DNA of 64,000 nucleotides from Apilactobacillus ozensis DSM 23829 = JCM 17196 (lineage in GTDB: Bacteria; Bacillota; Bacilli; Lactobacillales; Lactobacillaceae), in assembly GCF_001435995.1 (NCBI RefSeq), contig NZ_AYYQ01000029.1, positions 60,890-124,889 on the forward strand, given 5' to 3'. Below the pieces are notes generated by a model, which made no database searches, was not told the origin of the DNA, and was given only the letters and a program-made list of their open reading frames with translations. Positions 37,909 through 46,283 of the stretch are shown here, one piece after another. How positions within the stretch are numbered: the first letter of the stretch is position 1; every line of letters starts with the position of its first letter. A program made the position numbers and the translations under genes.

Positions 37909-38772
37909 ATGAATAACAGATTAATTCATTTTATATCTGCATTAGGAATTATAATATTATTTTTAACAGGATGCTCTGCTAATAATAAATCTAAATCAAA
38001 AGAAATTACAGCAGTGGGATCGACTGCTCTACAACCTTTAGTAGAACAAGCTGCTCATCAATATGGTACTGAAAAAGGAATTAACATTAACGTTCAAGGT
38101 GGGGGTTCAGGAACTGGTTTAAGTCAAGTTTCTCAAGGTGCTGTAAATATTGGTAACTCAGATGTTTTTGCTGACAAGCAAGATGGTATCGATGCCAAAC
38201 AATTAACTGATCATCAAGTAGCGGTTGTTGGAATTGTTCCAGTAGTGAATAAACAAGTTGGAGTTAAAAATATTTCTACTAAACAATTAAGAGGCATATT
38301 TACTGGCAAATTTACAAATTGGAAACAATTAGGTGGTAAAAACCAAGAAATTATAGTGATTAATCGTGTTAAGGGTAGTGGAACTAGAAATACTTTTGAA
38401 TCTTCAGTTTTAAATGGTGAGAAAGCTTTAAATGCTCAAGAACAAGACTCTAATGGAACTGTTAAAAGGATAGTTTCAAGTACTCCTGGAGCGATTAGTT
38501 ATCTATCATTTTCATTCTTAGACAATACACTGCAACCATTATCAATTGATGGGGTAAAACCGGAAGATAGAAATGTAGAAAATAATTCATGGAAAATATG
38601 GTCTTATGAGCACATGTATACATCTAAGGATGCTAAAGGCAATGTTAAAAAATTTATTGAATATTTACAGTCGAAGGATACACAAAATAGTTTAGTTAAA
38701 AAGCTAGGTTACATTAGTATTCATGATATGAAAGTTACAAAAAATTCAGACAATGTTGTTACTAAAAAATAA
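37909..38772 (+). CDS. pstS: Phosphate ABC transporter substrate-binding lipoprotein PstS (copy 2)
   Basis: A second PstS of 287 residues with lipobox LTGC at Cys22. It has AVGSTALQPLVEQAA, INVQGGGSGTGLSQVSQG and VINRVKGSGTRNTFES, nearly the same as copy 1, and the same C-terminal KKLGYISIHDMKV. TGGAGGC precedes the ATG. It is followed by pstC after 23 nt and is the first gene of the transporter operon proper. The tandem copies probably arose by duplication; they may differ in affinity. Confidence 0.95.
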   Translation: MNNRLIHFISALGIIILFLTGCSANNKSKSKEITAVGSTALQPLVEQAAHQYGTEKGININVQGGGSGTGLSQVSQGAVNIGNSDVFADKQDGIDAKQLTDHQVAVVGIVPVVNKQVGVKNISTKQLRGIFTGKFTNWKQLGGKNQEIIVINRVKGSGTRNTFESSVLNGEKALNAQEQDSNGTVKRIVSSTPGAISYLSFSFLDNTLQPLSIDGVKPEDRNVENNSWKIWSYEHMYTSKDAKGNVKKFIEYLQSKDTQNSLVKKLGYISIHDMKVTKNSDNVVTKK

Positions 38773-38795
38773 TAGTAATGAGAGGTAGGCTTACA

Positions 38796-39728
38796 ATGAA
38801 AAATACTTTAAAAGAAAAGTTTTTATCTCCTTCCAAACAAACATATCAAGAGTCTATTGGAAAGATAATATCTTCTTTATGTATATTAATAATTATTACT
38901 TTAGTTGTATCTATTTTAGGATTTGTTACCACTAAGGGAATCGATACATTTACACAAAGTAAAATTAATGTTTTTGATTTTCTATTTGGGAATGTTTGGA
39001 GTCCATCATCTACAGGTGCTAATGGAAAGCCTGAAGTAGGGGCTGCTCCTATGATTGTTACTTCATTTACAGTCACTTTAATTTCAGCAGCTATTGCAAC
39101 ACCTTTTGCTATTGCTTGTGCAATCTTCATGACTTTTATTGCTAATAGTAAAGGTAGTCGTTTGTTGAGATCTACAATTGAATTGTTAGTAGGAATTCCT
39201 TCAGTTATATATGGTTACATTGGTTTAACACTAGTTGTGCCATTAGTGAGAAGCTTTTATGGAGGTACTGGATTCGGAATTTTAGCCGGAGCAATTGTAT
39301 TATTCGTTATGATTTTGCCAACGGTAACTTCATTAACAGTAGATAGTATAAAAGCAGTTCCGGATTATTATATCAAAGCTTCTTATGGGTTAGGAGCTAC
39401 TAGATGGCAAACTATTTATAAAGTGGTATTAAAAATATCATTGCCGGGCATATTAACTGCGATTATTTTTGGAATGACTAGAGCTTTTGGTGAAGCATTA
39501 GCAGTTCAAATGGTAATTGGTAACTCTATTACAATGCCAACTAATTTAACAACTCCAGCTTCCACTTTGACTAGTCAATTGACTACTGGAATTGGAAACA
39601 CAATTATGGGGACATTACAAAACAATGCCTTATGGTCATTAGCATTAGTATTACTATTTATGTCATTATTTTTCAATGTATTAATTAAGATTATTGGTAA
39701 AAGAGGTGCAGCTAAATATGAATCCTAA
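38796..39728 (+). CDS. pstC: Phosphate ABC transporter permease PstC
   Basis: PstC is one of the two membrane subunits of the Pst importer. I start it at the ATG at 38796, 9 nt after AGAGGT; an earlier ATG at 38778 precedes that site. The 310 residues have six hydrophobic segments and the EAA loop ASYGLGATRWQTIYKVVLK that contacts PstB. LVGIPSVIYGYIGLTLVVPL is a family motif. Its end overlaps pstA by 11 nt. Confidence 0.95.
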   Translation: MKNTLKEKFLSPSKQTYQESIGKIISSLCILIIITLVVSILGFVTTKGIDTFTQSKINVFDFLFGNVWSPSSTGANGKPEVGAAPMIVTSFTVTLISAAIATPFAIACAIFMTFIANSKGSRLLRSTIELLVGIPSVIYGYIGLTLVVPLVRSFYGGTGFGILAGAIVLFVMILPTVTSLTVDSIKAVPDYYIKASYGLGATRWQTIYKVVLKISLPGILTAIIFGMTRAFGEALAVQMVIGNSITMPTNLTTPASTLTSQLTTGIGNTIMGTLQNNALWSLALVLLFMSLFFNVLIKIIGKRGAAKYES

Positions 39729-40611
39729 ATCCGTTAACCGAATAGCAACTACTATAATTAATTCTTTAGTGGGGGTAGTTGTTGCACTATTGTTACTTTT
39801 GATTTCATATATTTTAGTAACAGGACTACCGCATTTGTCATTTAACTTTTTGCTTTCGCCGTCGCAATCTTATCAAGCTGGTGGTGGAATTAGAGATCAG
39901 CTTTTTAATTCAATTTATCTAGTTATATTAACATTAATTATATCGTTTCCAATTGCTTTAGGAGCAGGAATTTATTTAGCTGAATATGCCCCTAAAAACT
40001 GGATTGTAGATGTTATCAGAACATTGATTGAGGTTCTAAGTTCTTTACCATCAGTGGTAGTTGGATTATTTGCATATTTAGTTTTTGTTATTAAATTTCA
40101 AATTGGATTTTCAATTATATCTGGTGCAGTTGCATTGACCATCTTTAATTTACCTCTTCTAACTAGAAATATTGAAGATTCAATTAAGTCAGTTCCGGAT
40201 TTTCAAATGCAAGGCTCATTAGCGCTAGGATTATCAAAATGGACAACAATCGTAAAAATTATCTTTCCTTCGGCAATTCCGGGAATAATAACAGGAATTA
40301 TTTTAAGTTCTGGAAGAATTTTTGGGGAAGCTGCAGCTTTAATTTACACTTCTGGTCAAAGTGCACCAGTTTTAAATTATGCTAACTGGAATCCTTTCAG
40401 CCCAGATAGTTTTTTAAATCCAATGCGTCCAGCGGAAACTTTAGCTGTGCATATTTGGAAAGTCAATTCTGAAGGAATTACACCAGATGCAAATGCAATT
40501 TCTAGCGGAGCATCCGCCGTCTTAATTTTAGTAATTATTTTATTTAACTTTTTTGCACATTGGATAGGTAAAAAGTTGTATAAGAAATTTACAGTTGGGG
40601 AAGTGAAATAA
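39718..40611 (+). CDS. pstA: Phosphate ABC transporter permease PstA
   Basis: PstA is the second membrane subunit. The ATG at 39718, 9 nt after AGAGGTG, gives 297 residues with six hydrophobic segments, the LPSVVVGLFAYLVFV stretch and the EAA loop GSLALGLSKWTTIVKIIFP. The start lies inside pstC and the stop shares a base with the pstB start, so the transporter subunits are translationally linked. Confidence 0.95.
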   Translation: MNPKSVNRIATTIINSLVGVVVALLLLLISYILVTGLPHLSFNFLLSPSQSYQAGGGIRDQLFNSIYLVILTLIISFPIALGAGIYLAEYAPKNWIVDVIRTLIEVLSSLPSVVVGLFAYLVFVIKFQIGFSIISGAVALTIFNLPLLTRNIEDSIKSVPDFQMQGSLALGLSKWTTIVKIIFPSAIPGIITGIILSSGRIFGEAAALIYTSGQSAPVLNYANWNPFSPDSFLNPMRPAETLAVHIWKVNSEGITPDANAISSGASAVLILVIILFNFFAHWIGKKLYKKFTVGEVK

Positions 40612-41408
40612 TGCAAAAGTACGATTTAAGCAAGTCTTATGTAAAAGAGGTTACTTCAAATATTGCTTTAGAGACTGATAAATTGAGTGTTTTTTACGGT
40701 AAAAAACAAGCAACTTACGACATTAGTTTAAAAATACCAAAAAATAGTATAACTGCGTTAATTGGAGCTTCTGGATCTGGTAAGTCAACTTATCTTCGAT
40801 CATTAAATCGCATGAACGAAAGTGGTAATACTAATGTTGAAGGTAAAATAATCTATGAAGATATTAATATTAACAGTCCTAAAATCAACGTTTACGAAGT
40901 AAGAAAACATATTGGGATGGTATTCCAAGAACCCAATCCTTTCGCTAAATCAATTCGTGGAAATATTACGTTTGCACTAAAAAATCATGGAATTAAGGAT
41001 AAAAAAGTTTTAGATGAACGTGTTGTTAGCAGTTTGAAGCAAGCAGCCATTTGGGATGAAGTAAAAGATCATTTAGATGATAGTGCAATGTCATTATCAG
41101 GTGGACAAAAGCAAAGATTATGTATTGCCAGATCGATTGCAATGCAACCTGATATATTACTACTAGATGAACCAACCAGCGCTTTAGATCCAGTTTCAAC
41201 TGGTAAGATAGAAGCTACTTTACGCGAATTAAAAGAAAAATATACAATAATTATTGTGACGCACAATATTCAACAGGCTTCAAGAGTTAGTGATTACACT
41301 GCATTTATGCATTCAGGACACCTTTTAGAATATAACGATACTAATACAATATTCAATAATCCAGCAATGCAAATAACTAACGACTATATTTCAGGACACT
41401 TTGGATAG
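40611..41408 (+). CDS. pstB: Phosphate ABC transporter ATPase PstB (first copy)
   Basis: This ATPase energises the PstCA channel. The 265 residues have Walker A GASGSGKST, the PstB-type MVFQEPNPFAKSIRGN, signature LSGGQKQR and Walker [14 protein letters not shown]. About 25 extra residues precede the ATPase core. It is one of two adjacent pstB genes, an arrangement common in Lactobacillales. Confidence 0.95.
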   Translation: MQKYDLSKSYVKEVTSNIALETDKLSVFYGKKQATYDISLKIPKNSITALIGASGSGKSTYLRSLNRMNESGNTNVEGKIIYEDININSPKINVYEVRKHIGMVFQEPNPFAKSIRGNITFALKNHGIKDKKVLDERVVSSLKQAAIWDEVKDHLDDSAMSLSGGQKQRLCIARSIAMQPDILLLDEPTSALDPVSTGKIEATLRELKEKYTIIIVTHNIQQASRVSDYTAFMHSGHLLEYNDTNTIFNNPAMQITNDYISGHFG

Positions 41409-41422
41409 TAAGGAGATTGTAA

Positions 41423-42178
41423 ATGGGTAAAATATTAAGTACTAAAAATTTACGTTTATATTATGGAAAATCTGAAGCTTTGCATGGTATTAGTTTAAAA
41501 TTTTTAGATGGCGAAATTACCGCTTTAATTGGTCCATCAGGCTGTGGAAAATCCACTTATCTTAGATGTTTGAATCGTATGAATGATTTATTAGATAATG
41601 TTACGATTACAGGAACTATTAAACTACAGGGGAAGGACCTTTATTCACCTAAAATTTCAAAGTCAGAAATTCGTAAAAAAATTGGTATGGTATTTCAACA
41701 ACCAAATCCTTTTCCTTTTTCCATTTATGATAATGTAGCTTATGGTCCTCGAATATCTGGGATAAAAAATAAAAGTCAACTAGATGAAATCGTTGAAACA
41801 AGTCTAAAAAAAGCAGCAATTTGGGATGAAGTAAAAGATGACTTGAAAAAGAATGCAATGGCATTGTCAGGTGGGCAGCAACAAAGGGTTTGTATTGCAC
41901 GTACACTTGCAGTAAATCCCGATGTTATTTTGCTGGATGAACCAACTAGTGCCTTAGATCCGATTTCTAGTGTTAAAGTAGAGTCTACTCTAATGGATAT
42001 TAAAAAGGATTACAATATTATTTTAGTTACTCATAACATGCAACAAGCTTCTCGAATTTCTGATAAGACTGCTTTTATGCTGAATGGTCGATTAATTGAA
42101 TTTGATAAGACTGAAAAAATGTTTTTAAACCCTGAAAATAAAATAACCAGTGATTATCTAAACGGTCGTTTTGGTTAG
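41423..42178 (+). CDS. pstB: Phosphate ABC transporter ATPase PstB (second copy)
   Basis: The second PstB has 251 residues, with Walker [30 protein letters not shown], signature LSGGQQQR and Walker [14 protein letters not shown]. It lacks the N-terminal extension of the first copy and looks closer to canonical PstB. AGGAGA lies upstream of the ATG, and phoU follows after 14 nt. The two ATPases may form a heterodimer, which is inference. Confidence 0.95.
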   Translation: MGKILSTKNLRLYYGKSEALHGISLKFLDGEITALIGPSGCGKSTYLRCLNRMNDLLDNVTITGTIKLQGKDLYSPKISKSEIRKKIGMVFQQPNPFPFSIYDNVAYGPRISGIKNKSQLDEIVETSLKKAAIWDEVKDDLKKNAMALSGGQQQRVCIARTLAVNPDVILLDEPTSALDPISSVKVESTLMDIKKDYNIILVTHNMQQASRISDKTAFMLNGRLIEFDKTEKMFLNPENKITSDYLNGRFG

Positions 42179-42192
42179 AAAGGTGATAACTT

Positions 42193-42930
42193 ATGGCAAA
42201 AACATTTACTGAAGAACTAAAAAAACTACAAAATAATTTTATATCAATGGGAGTTGACGTGAACGAAGAAATATATCAGGCAACTAAATTGTTTCTTAGT
42301 TCTAACCATCCTGATAAAAATATAGTTTCTAAGCAAGACAAAAATGTTAACCAAAAAGAAGTTAACTTAGAAGAACAAGCATTAAATTTAATTGCTCTGC
42401 AACAACCAGTAGCAAATGACTTCAGAGAAATCATTTGTATTTTAAAAGCAAGTTCTGACTTAGAAAGAATTGGTGATCACGCAGCTTCTATTGCTAACGA
42501 AGCTGTTCACTTAAAAGCAGTTATCCAAGATCCAGACGTTGAACGTATTATTACTCAAATGTCTCTAAAAGTTAGAACTATGTTGGAATCTTTTTTAAAT
42601 TCTTATTACCATAATGATAGTTACGAATCTAAGGTAATTGCTCAAGAAGATATTTTAGTTGACAAGTATTTTGTACAAGCTCGTAAATTGATAATGCAAG
42701 AGGCTGAAGAGCACGATTTAGCAATCGATGCATTGTATAACTATCTAAGAGTAATTAGATTATTGGAAAGAATTGGTGACCATATTGTCAATTTGACTGA
42801 GTGGGTTTTATATCGTAATTCTGGAGAATTAGTTGAATTAAATCCCGGAAAAATTGAACCAGATTTAGTTAGAAGAGATTTGGAAAAAAATGGAAATAAT
42901 GGTTTAATAGAAAATAAAGATAGTAAATAA
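42193..42930 (+). CDS. phoU: Phosphate transport regulator PhoU
   Basis: PhoU links Pst activity to Pho signalling and limits phosphate uptake. The 245 residues form the expected two three-helix bundles with the duplicated metal-binding motif: SSDLERIGDHAASIANEA (about residues 91-108) and IRLLERIGDHIVNLTEWV (about 188-205). The region around residues 36-55 (KNIVSKQDKNVNQKE) is typical too. The regulator gene follows 26 nt later. Confidence 0.95.
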   Translation: MAKTFTEELKKLQNNFISMGVDVNEEIYQATKLFLSSNHPDKNIVSKQDKNVNQKEVNLEEQALNLIALQQPVANDFREIICILKASSDLERIGDHAASIANEAVHLKAVIQDPDVERIITQMSLKVRTMLESFLNSYYHNDSYESKVIAQEDILVDKYFVQARKLIMQEAEEHDLAIDALYNYLRVIRLLERIGDHIVNLTEWVLYRNSGELVELNPGKIEPDLVRRDLEKNGNNGLIENKDSK

Positions 42931-42956
42931 CTTTCTAAATCAAAGAGGTGTTCATT

Positions 42957-43676
42957 TTGAAGACGGTTCTTCTTTTGACCAATCAACTGCATTTAGCATT
43001 AAAAATAAGTTCTGCTGGCAATAAAAATAACGTATTTATTAATAATGTTAGTCAGTTTGATAAGATAACTTCTTTGTTAGATAGTTATGATTTTAGCGCT
43101 TTTATCATCGATCTTAGTATTTGGAATAGTGTAGATTTAGCTATAAAAGATATTTATTTGCTCAAAAAAGATTACAATGTACCATTTATTGTTTTTAAAA
43201 ATGAATTAACTAATGAGGATAAATCATCAATATATGAAAACAATATCGAGGATTATGTTTACAAGCCTATTGATGCCGAAGAAATAATCATTAAAACTAT
43301 TCATTGGATTGATAATTATTCTAGGTTTAGCATTAATTCACCTAGCAAAAAGAAAAAAGATGTTAAAACTTTTAATAATTTTACAGTTAATTTGAAAAAT
43401 TTTAAAATTATATATAATGATGTCGATATGGAATTAACCCCTAAAGAATTTCATTTAATGTATTTTCTTATTCAACAAAGCAATCAAGTCTTGAGCAGAG
43501 AACAAATTTTTAATGGAGTTTGGAAAAGTGATAACGATGGTAATTCATACATACCATCAAGAATCGTTGACATTCATATTAGTCATTTGAGAGATAAGAT
43601 TAATGAAGTGAGAACAAATAATGATGTAAGTATCGAAACAGTTAGAGGTTTTGGATATTTACTTAAGAATAAATAA
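42957..43676 (+). CDS. OmpR/PhoB-type response regulator with degenerate receiver
   Basis: The TTG at 42957, 6 nt after AGAGGTG, gives 239 residues. The C-terminal winged helix is canonical (ELTPKEFHLMYFLIQQ, VDIHISHLRDKI, ETVRGFGYLLKNK). The receiver keeps the phospho-acceptor position Asp52 (FIIDLS) and Lys103 (YVYKPID), but the acidic pair of strand 1 is Thr8-Asn9 (LLTNQ) and the switch Thr of strand 4 appears replaced (FIVFKN). No histidine kinase gene is adjacent. Being the last gene of the pst operon, and with Pho boxes upstream, it probably regulates the locus. Confidence 0.85.
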   Translation: MKTVLLLTNQLHLALKISSAGNKNNVFINNVSQFDKITSLLDSYDFSAFIIDLSIWNSVDLAIKDIYLLKKDYNVPFIVFKNELTNEDKSSIYENNIEDYVYKPIDAEEIIIKTIHWIDNYSRFSINSPSKKKKDVKTFNNFTVNLKNFKIIYNDVDMELTPKEFHLMYFLIQQSNQVLSREQIFNGVWKSDNDGNSYIPSRIVDIHISHLRDKINEVRTNNDVSIETVRGFGYLLKNK

Positions 43677-43706
43677 AAAAGGTTAGCCATATGGCTAACC
43701 TTTTTT
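43675..43706. terminator. Bidirectional terminator at the end of the pst locus
   Basis: A perfect 32-bp palindrome, A6-GGTTAGCCAT followed by its complement and T6. It serves the regulator gene on the plus strand and the sugar permease on the minus strand. Confidence 0.93.
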
Positions 43707-43712
43707 GCTGAA

Positions 43713-44594
43713 TTATTTTAAGAAAACAGTTACACAAGCTGATATCAATATCAATACTAAACCAATAATTGTAACAACTGTTTCTTTAGGAGTTTTCTTT
43801 TCATGTAAAACATAAATTCCAGTTAATGTTGCTAAAACAACTGATGTTTGTGATAGAACGAAACCGGTTGCTAAACCATTCATATTGGGTTGAGCAGAAA
43901 CTAAATATGTTAAAGCTGCGAAGGCAAAGAAAAATCCTGAAATAATTTGTTTGTATGAAACCGGGTTGGTAAATACGTTATGATTTTTAATATCAAACGC
44001 ACAGTATATGACTGCTACTAAAACCATCCCCATAGCTTGAGGTAGAAATGCATGCATTCCATCTATATGAGCAGCTTGTGGTGCAGCTGAGTATCCCCAA
44101 TAACCTACAACACCAATTACTAATAGTATAACTGCTTTTTTAAGGTTTGCGGAACTATCAGCACTACCGTTTTCTTCCCAAGCGGTCATAGTAGCACCAA
44201 TTATAATTACAATTAATGCAATAAATCCAATGATTTTAAAGGTAGCACCTGGCCAATTGCCTAAAACAAATACTCCCCATAAAGCAGTGACGATTAACTG
44301 TAAAGCAGTGGTGATTGGCATTACTCTAGATGACCCAACCAGTCTAAATGCTTTAAAAGACATTATTTGTCCAAAAGCCCAACCAGCTCCAGATAATAAA
44401 GATAAGAAAAATTGCATGCCAGTTGGAATTGAAAGTCCTGAAATCATCATATAAACGATTGCAAAAATTAAAGTACCAACAGTGGAACCAAAAATTTGGT
44501 TTGTTGGACGACCACCAAACTTAGATGCTACAGTGGGATAAATACCCCAACCAATAAGCGGGCCTAAACCAATTAATAAAGCTACAGAATTCAC
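43713..44594 (-). CDS. GRP family sugar transporter (GlcU/RbsU type)
   Basis: The 293-residue protein has about ten hydrophobic segments and starts MNSVALLIGLGPLIGWGIYP, the conserved opening of the glucose/ribose porter family. GWAFGQIMSFKAFRLVGSSR and TGFVLSQTSVVLATLTGIY are further family motifs. I use the GTG at 44594, 6 nt after AAGGAGGAG. These are proton-linked sugar facilitators independent of PTS. A perfect cre operator and a TATAAT stand upstream, indicating CcpA control. Sugar specificity is not readable. Confidence 0.9.
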   Translation of the reverse strand: MNSVALLIGLGPLIGWGIYPTVASKFGGRPTNQIFGSTVGTLIFAIVYMMISGLSIPTGMQFFLSLLSGAGWAFGQIMSFKAFRLVGSSRVMPITTALQLIVTALWGVFVLGNWPGATFKIIGFIALIVIIIGATMTAWEENGSADSSANLKKAVILLVIGVVGYWGYSAAPQAAHIDGMHAFLPQAMGMVLVAVIYCAFDIKNHNVFTNPVSYKQIISGFFFAFAALTYLVSAQPNMNGLATGFVLSQTSVVLATLTGIYVLHEKKTPKETVVTIIGLVLILISACVTVFLK

Positions 44595-44630
44595 GATAAA
44601 CTCCTCCTTATTATTAACTAAATGCTCTTT

Positions 44631-44644
44631 TGTAAGCGCTAACA
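44631..44644 (-). promoter_or_regulatory. CcpA cre operator of the sugar transporter
   Basis: TGTAAGCGCTAACA fits the catabolite-responsive element consensus TGWAANCGNTNWCA at every fixed position. It lies just downstream of the minus-strand TATAAT (44647-44652), at about the transcription start, where bound CcpA would block transcription. Confidence 0.82.
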
Positions 44645-44646
44645 AT

Positions 44647-44652
44647 ATTATA
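44647..44652 (-). promoter_or_regulatory. -10 element of the sugar transporter promoter
   Basis: TATAAT on the minus strand, about 53 nt upstream of the GTG start; the -35 (ATACAT at 17 bp) is weak. Confidence 0.5.
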
Positions 44653-44746
44653 ACAGCAAACCATTTTAAATGTATATATATTGTTTAAACTTAATAATTA
44701 CTTTGAATAATATAACATATATCAATAATATTTTAATTATTAAATA

Positions 44747-44783
44747 AAAAAGGTTGCTATAATTTTAGCAATCCTTTTTATTT
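44747..44783 (-). terminator. Intrinsic terminator of gtrB-gtrA
   Basis: On the minus strand GGATTGCTA and TAGCAACC form a stem with one bulged base around a short AT loop, followed by TTTTTTATTT. It overlaps the end of gtrA. Confidence 0.75.
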
Positions 44784-45175
44784 TTGAAAACTGCTAATTT
44801 AGACCAAAAGTAATTAAATACAATTACTGCAATTTGACCAATAATTTTAGCAATATTTGAATTTATTCCCAGGGCATTTATAAATAGCCATAGAATGAAG
44901 TCTTCAATTAGTAATGATGCAAATCTTCCAACTGAAAATGATATAAATTCTTTTAGATATTCTTTTAGGGAGTTACTTTTAGAATTAAATACCCATTTAC
45001 GATTAGTCACATACGCAAACAGCACACTAACAATCCAGGCAATTCCATTATTAATAAAGTAATCCCAGCTAGTGCATTTCTGCAAAAAAACAAAAACAAT
45101 AATGTTAATGACGGTAGTTAAAACTCCCCAAAATAGGTAAGAAATAATTTGTTTATTACTTTGTATTAATTTCAT
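44765..45175 (-). CDS. GtrA family membrane protein
   Basis: A 136-residue protein with four hydrophobic segments. FWGVLTTVINIIVFVFLQ, NNGIAWIVSVLFAYVTNRKWVF and the final FNYFWSKLAVFK are typical of GtrA (Pfam GtrA-like). These proteins are thought to flip or hold polyprenyl-phosphate-linked sugars made by the partner glycosyltransferase, which is encoded 1 nt upstream on the same strand. The pair may decorate teichoic acid or another wall polymer. Confidence 0.9.
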   Translation of the reverse strand: MKLIQSNKQIISYLFWGVLTTVINIIVFVFLQKCTSWDYFINNGIAWIVSVLFAYVTNRKWVFNSKSNSLKEYLKEFISFSVGRFASLLIEDFILWLFINALGINSNIAKIIGQIAVIVFNYFWSKLAVFKNKKDC

Positions 45176-45176
45176 A

Positions 45177-46103
45177 TTATTTTTTCTCTTTAATGATGTA
45201 TTGTGGTCGGTGTTTACTTTCTAAATGAATTTTGCCAACATAGTTTCCTAATATTCCTAGACAGAATAATTGAACTCCACCAATAAATAGAATTATTGAT
45301 ACAAGTGATGGCCAACCAGCAACAGCTCCGCCGAATAATAAAGCTCTAATAACAACAAACAGCATACCTAATATTGAGATGATACATGATAAAACACCTA
45401 TCCAAGTCGCCATTTTTAGTGGTACATCAGAAAAGTCAATAATTCCTTCAAGTGAATACTCTAATAGCTGATATAAAGACCAATGTGTTTCACCCGCAGC
45501 TCTTGAAACACCTTTGTATTCTAAATATTTAGTTTTAAAGCCGACCCAACTAAACATACCTTTAGAAAAACGATTGTATTCTTTTAATGAAATTACGGCA
45601 TCTACATACTGTCTAGTCATTAAACGATAATCTCTAACGTTTTGCTTTATTTCTACATCTGACATCCAGTTAATAACTTTATAAAAGCTGGAAGATAGAA
45701 AAGCACGGATAGGATTTTGCTTTCTAGAAGTTTGGATGCATCCAACGCAGTCATAATTTTCATCACGAATATATTTTATCATCTTAGGTAATAGCGATGG
45801 GGGATCTTGTAAATCAACATCCATGACAGCTATGTAATCACCTTGAGCATTATTTAATCCAGCAGACATCGCTGCTTCTTTACCAAAATTTCTGGAAAAG
45901 GATATGAAATGAACATTGTCATCCGCTTTTTTTAATTCTTTGATTTTATCCAAAGTGTTGTCACTAGAACCATCATTTATAAACCAATATTCATGGTTGT
46001 AATTTTCTTTTATGTCATTAAACACTTTTTCAACTGCATCATAAAAAATGCCAATTGATTGTTCCTCGTTGTAACATGGGACAATTAAGCCAATGTTTTT
46101 CAA
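45177..46103 (-). CDS. GtrB/DPM1-like family 2 glycosyltransferase
   Basis: The TTG at 46103, 7 nt after AGGAGG, gives 308 residues: MKNIGLIVPCYNEEQSIG opens a GT2 domain with MDVDLQDPPSL (metal/nucleotide-sugar site) and FSRNFGKEAAMSAGL. RDYRLMTRQYVDAVISL and SWVGFKTKYLEYKGVSRAAG follow. Two C-terminal membrane segments anchor it. It transfers a sugar from a nucleotide donor to undecaprenyl phosphate, with GtrA as partner. The cargo polymer is unknown. Confidence 0.92.
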   Translation of the reverse strand: MKNIGLIVPCYNEEQSIGIFYDAVEKVFNDIKENYNHEYWFINDGSSDNTLDKIKELKKADDNVHFISFSRNFGKEAAMSAGLNNAQGDYIAVMDVDLQDPPSLLPKMIKYIRDENYDCVGCIQTSRKQNPIRAFLSSSFYKVINWMSDVEIKQNVRDYRLMTRQYVDAVISLKEYNRFSKGMFSWVGFKTKYLEYKGVSRAAGETHWSLYQLLEYSLEGIIDFSDVPLKMATWIGVLSCIISILGMLFVVIRALLFGGAVAGWPSLVSIILFIGGVQLFCLGILGNYVGKIHLESKHRPQYIIKEKK

Positions 46104-46239
46104 TTGAATGTCCTCCTTAATATGGTAATAACAATATAATTTATGAATGTATAATAACGAATTTAATTTTAACACACTAATTATCGTGCGAACTACAAAT
46201 GTTGATAAATTTATATCTATCGGAAATTAAGTTTACATT

Positions 46240-46248
46240 TGTTATAAT
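46240..46248 (+). promoter_or_regulatory. Extended -10 promoter of wecB
   Basis: TGTTATAAT (46240-46248) is an extended -10, 36 nt upstream of the GTG start. No clear -35 is present. Confidence 0.55.
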
Positions 46249-46283
46249 TAAAGTTATTACATTATAAATATGGGGGTTTTAGA

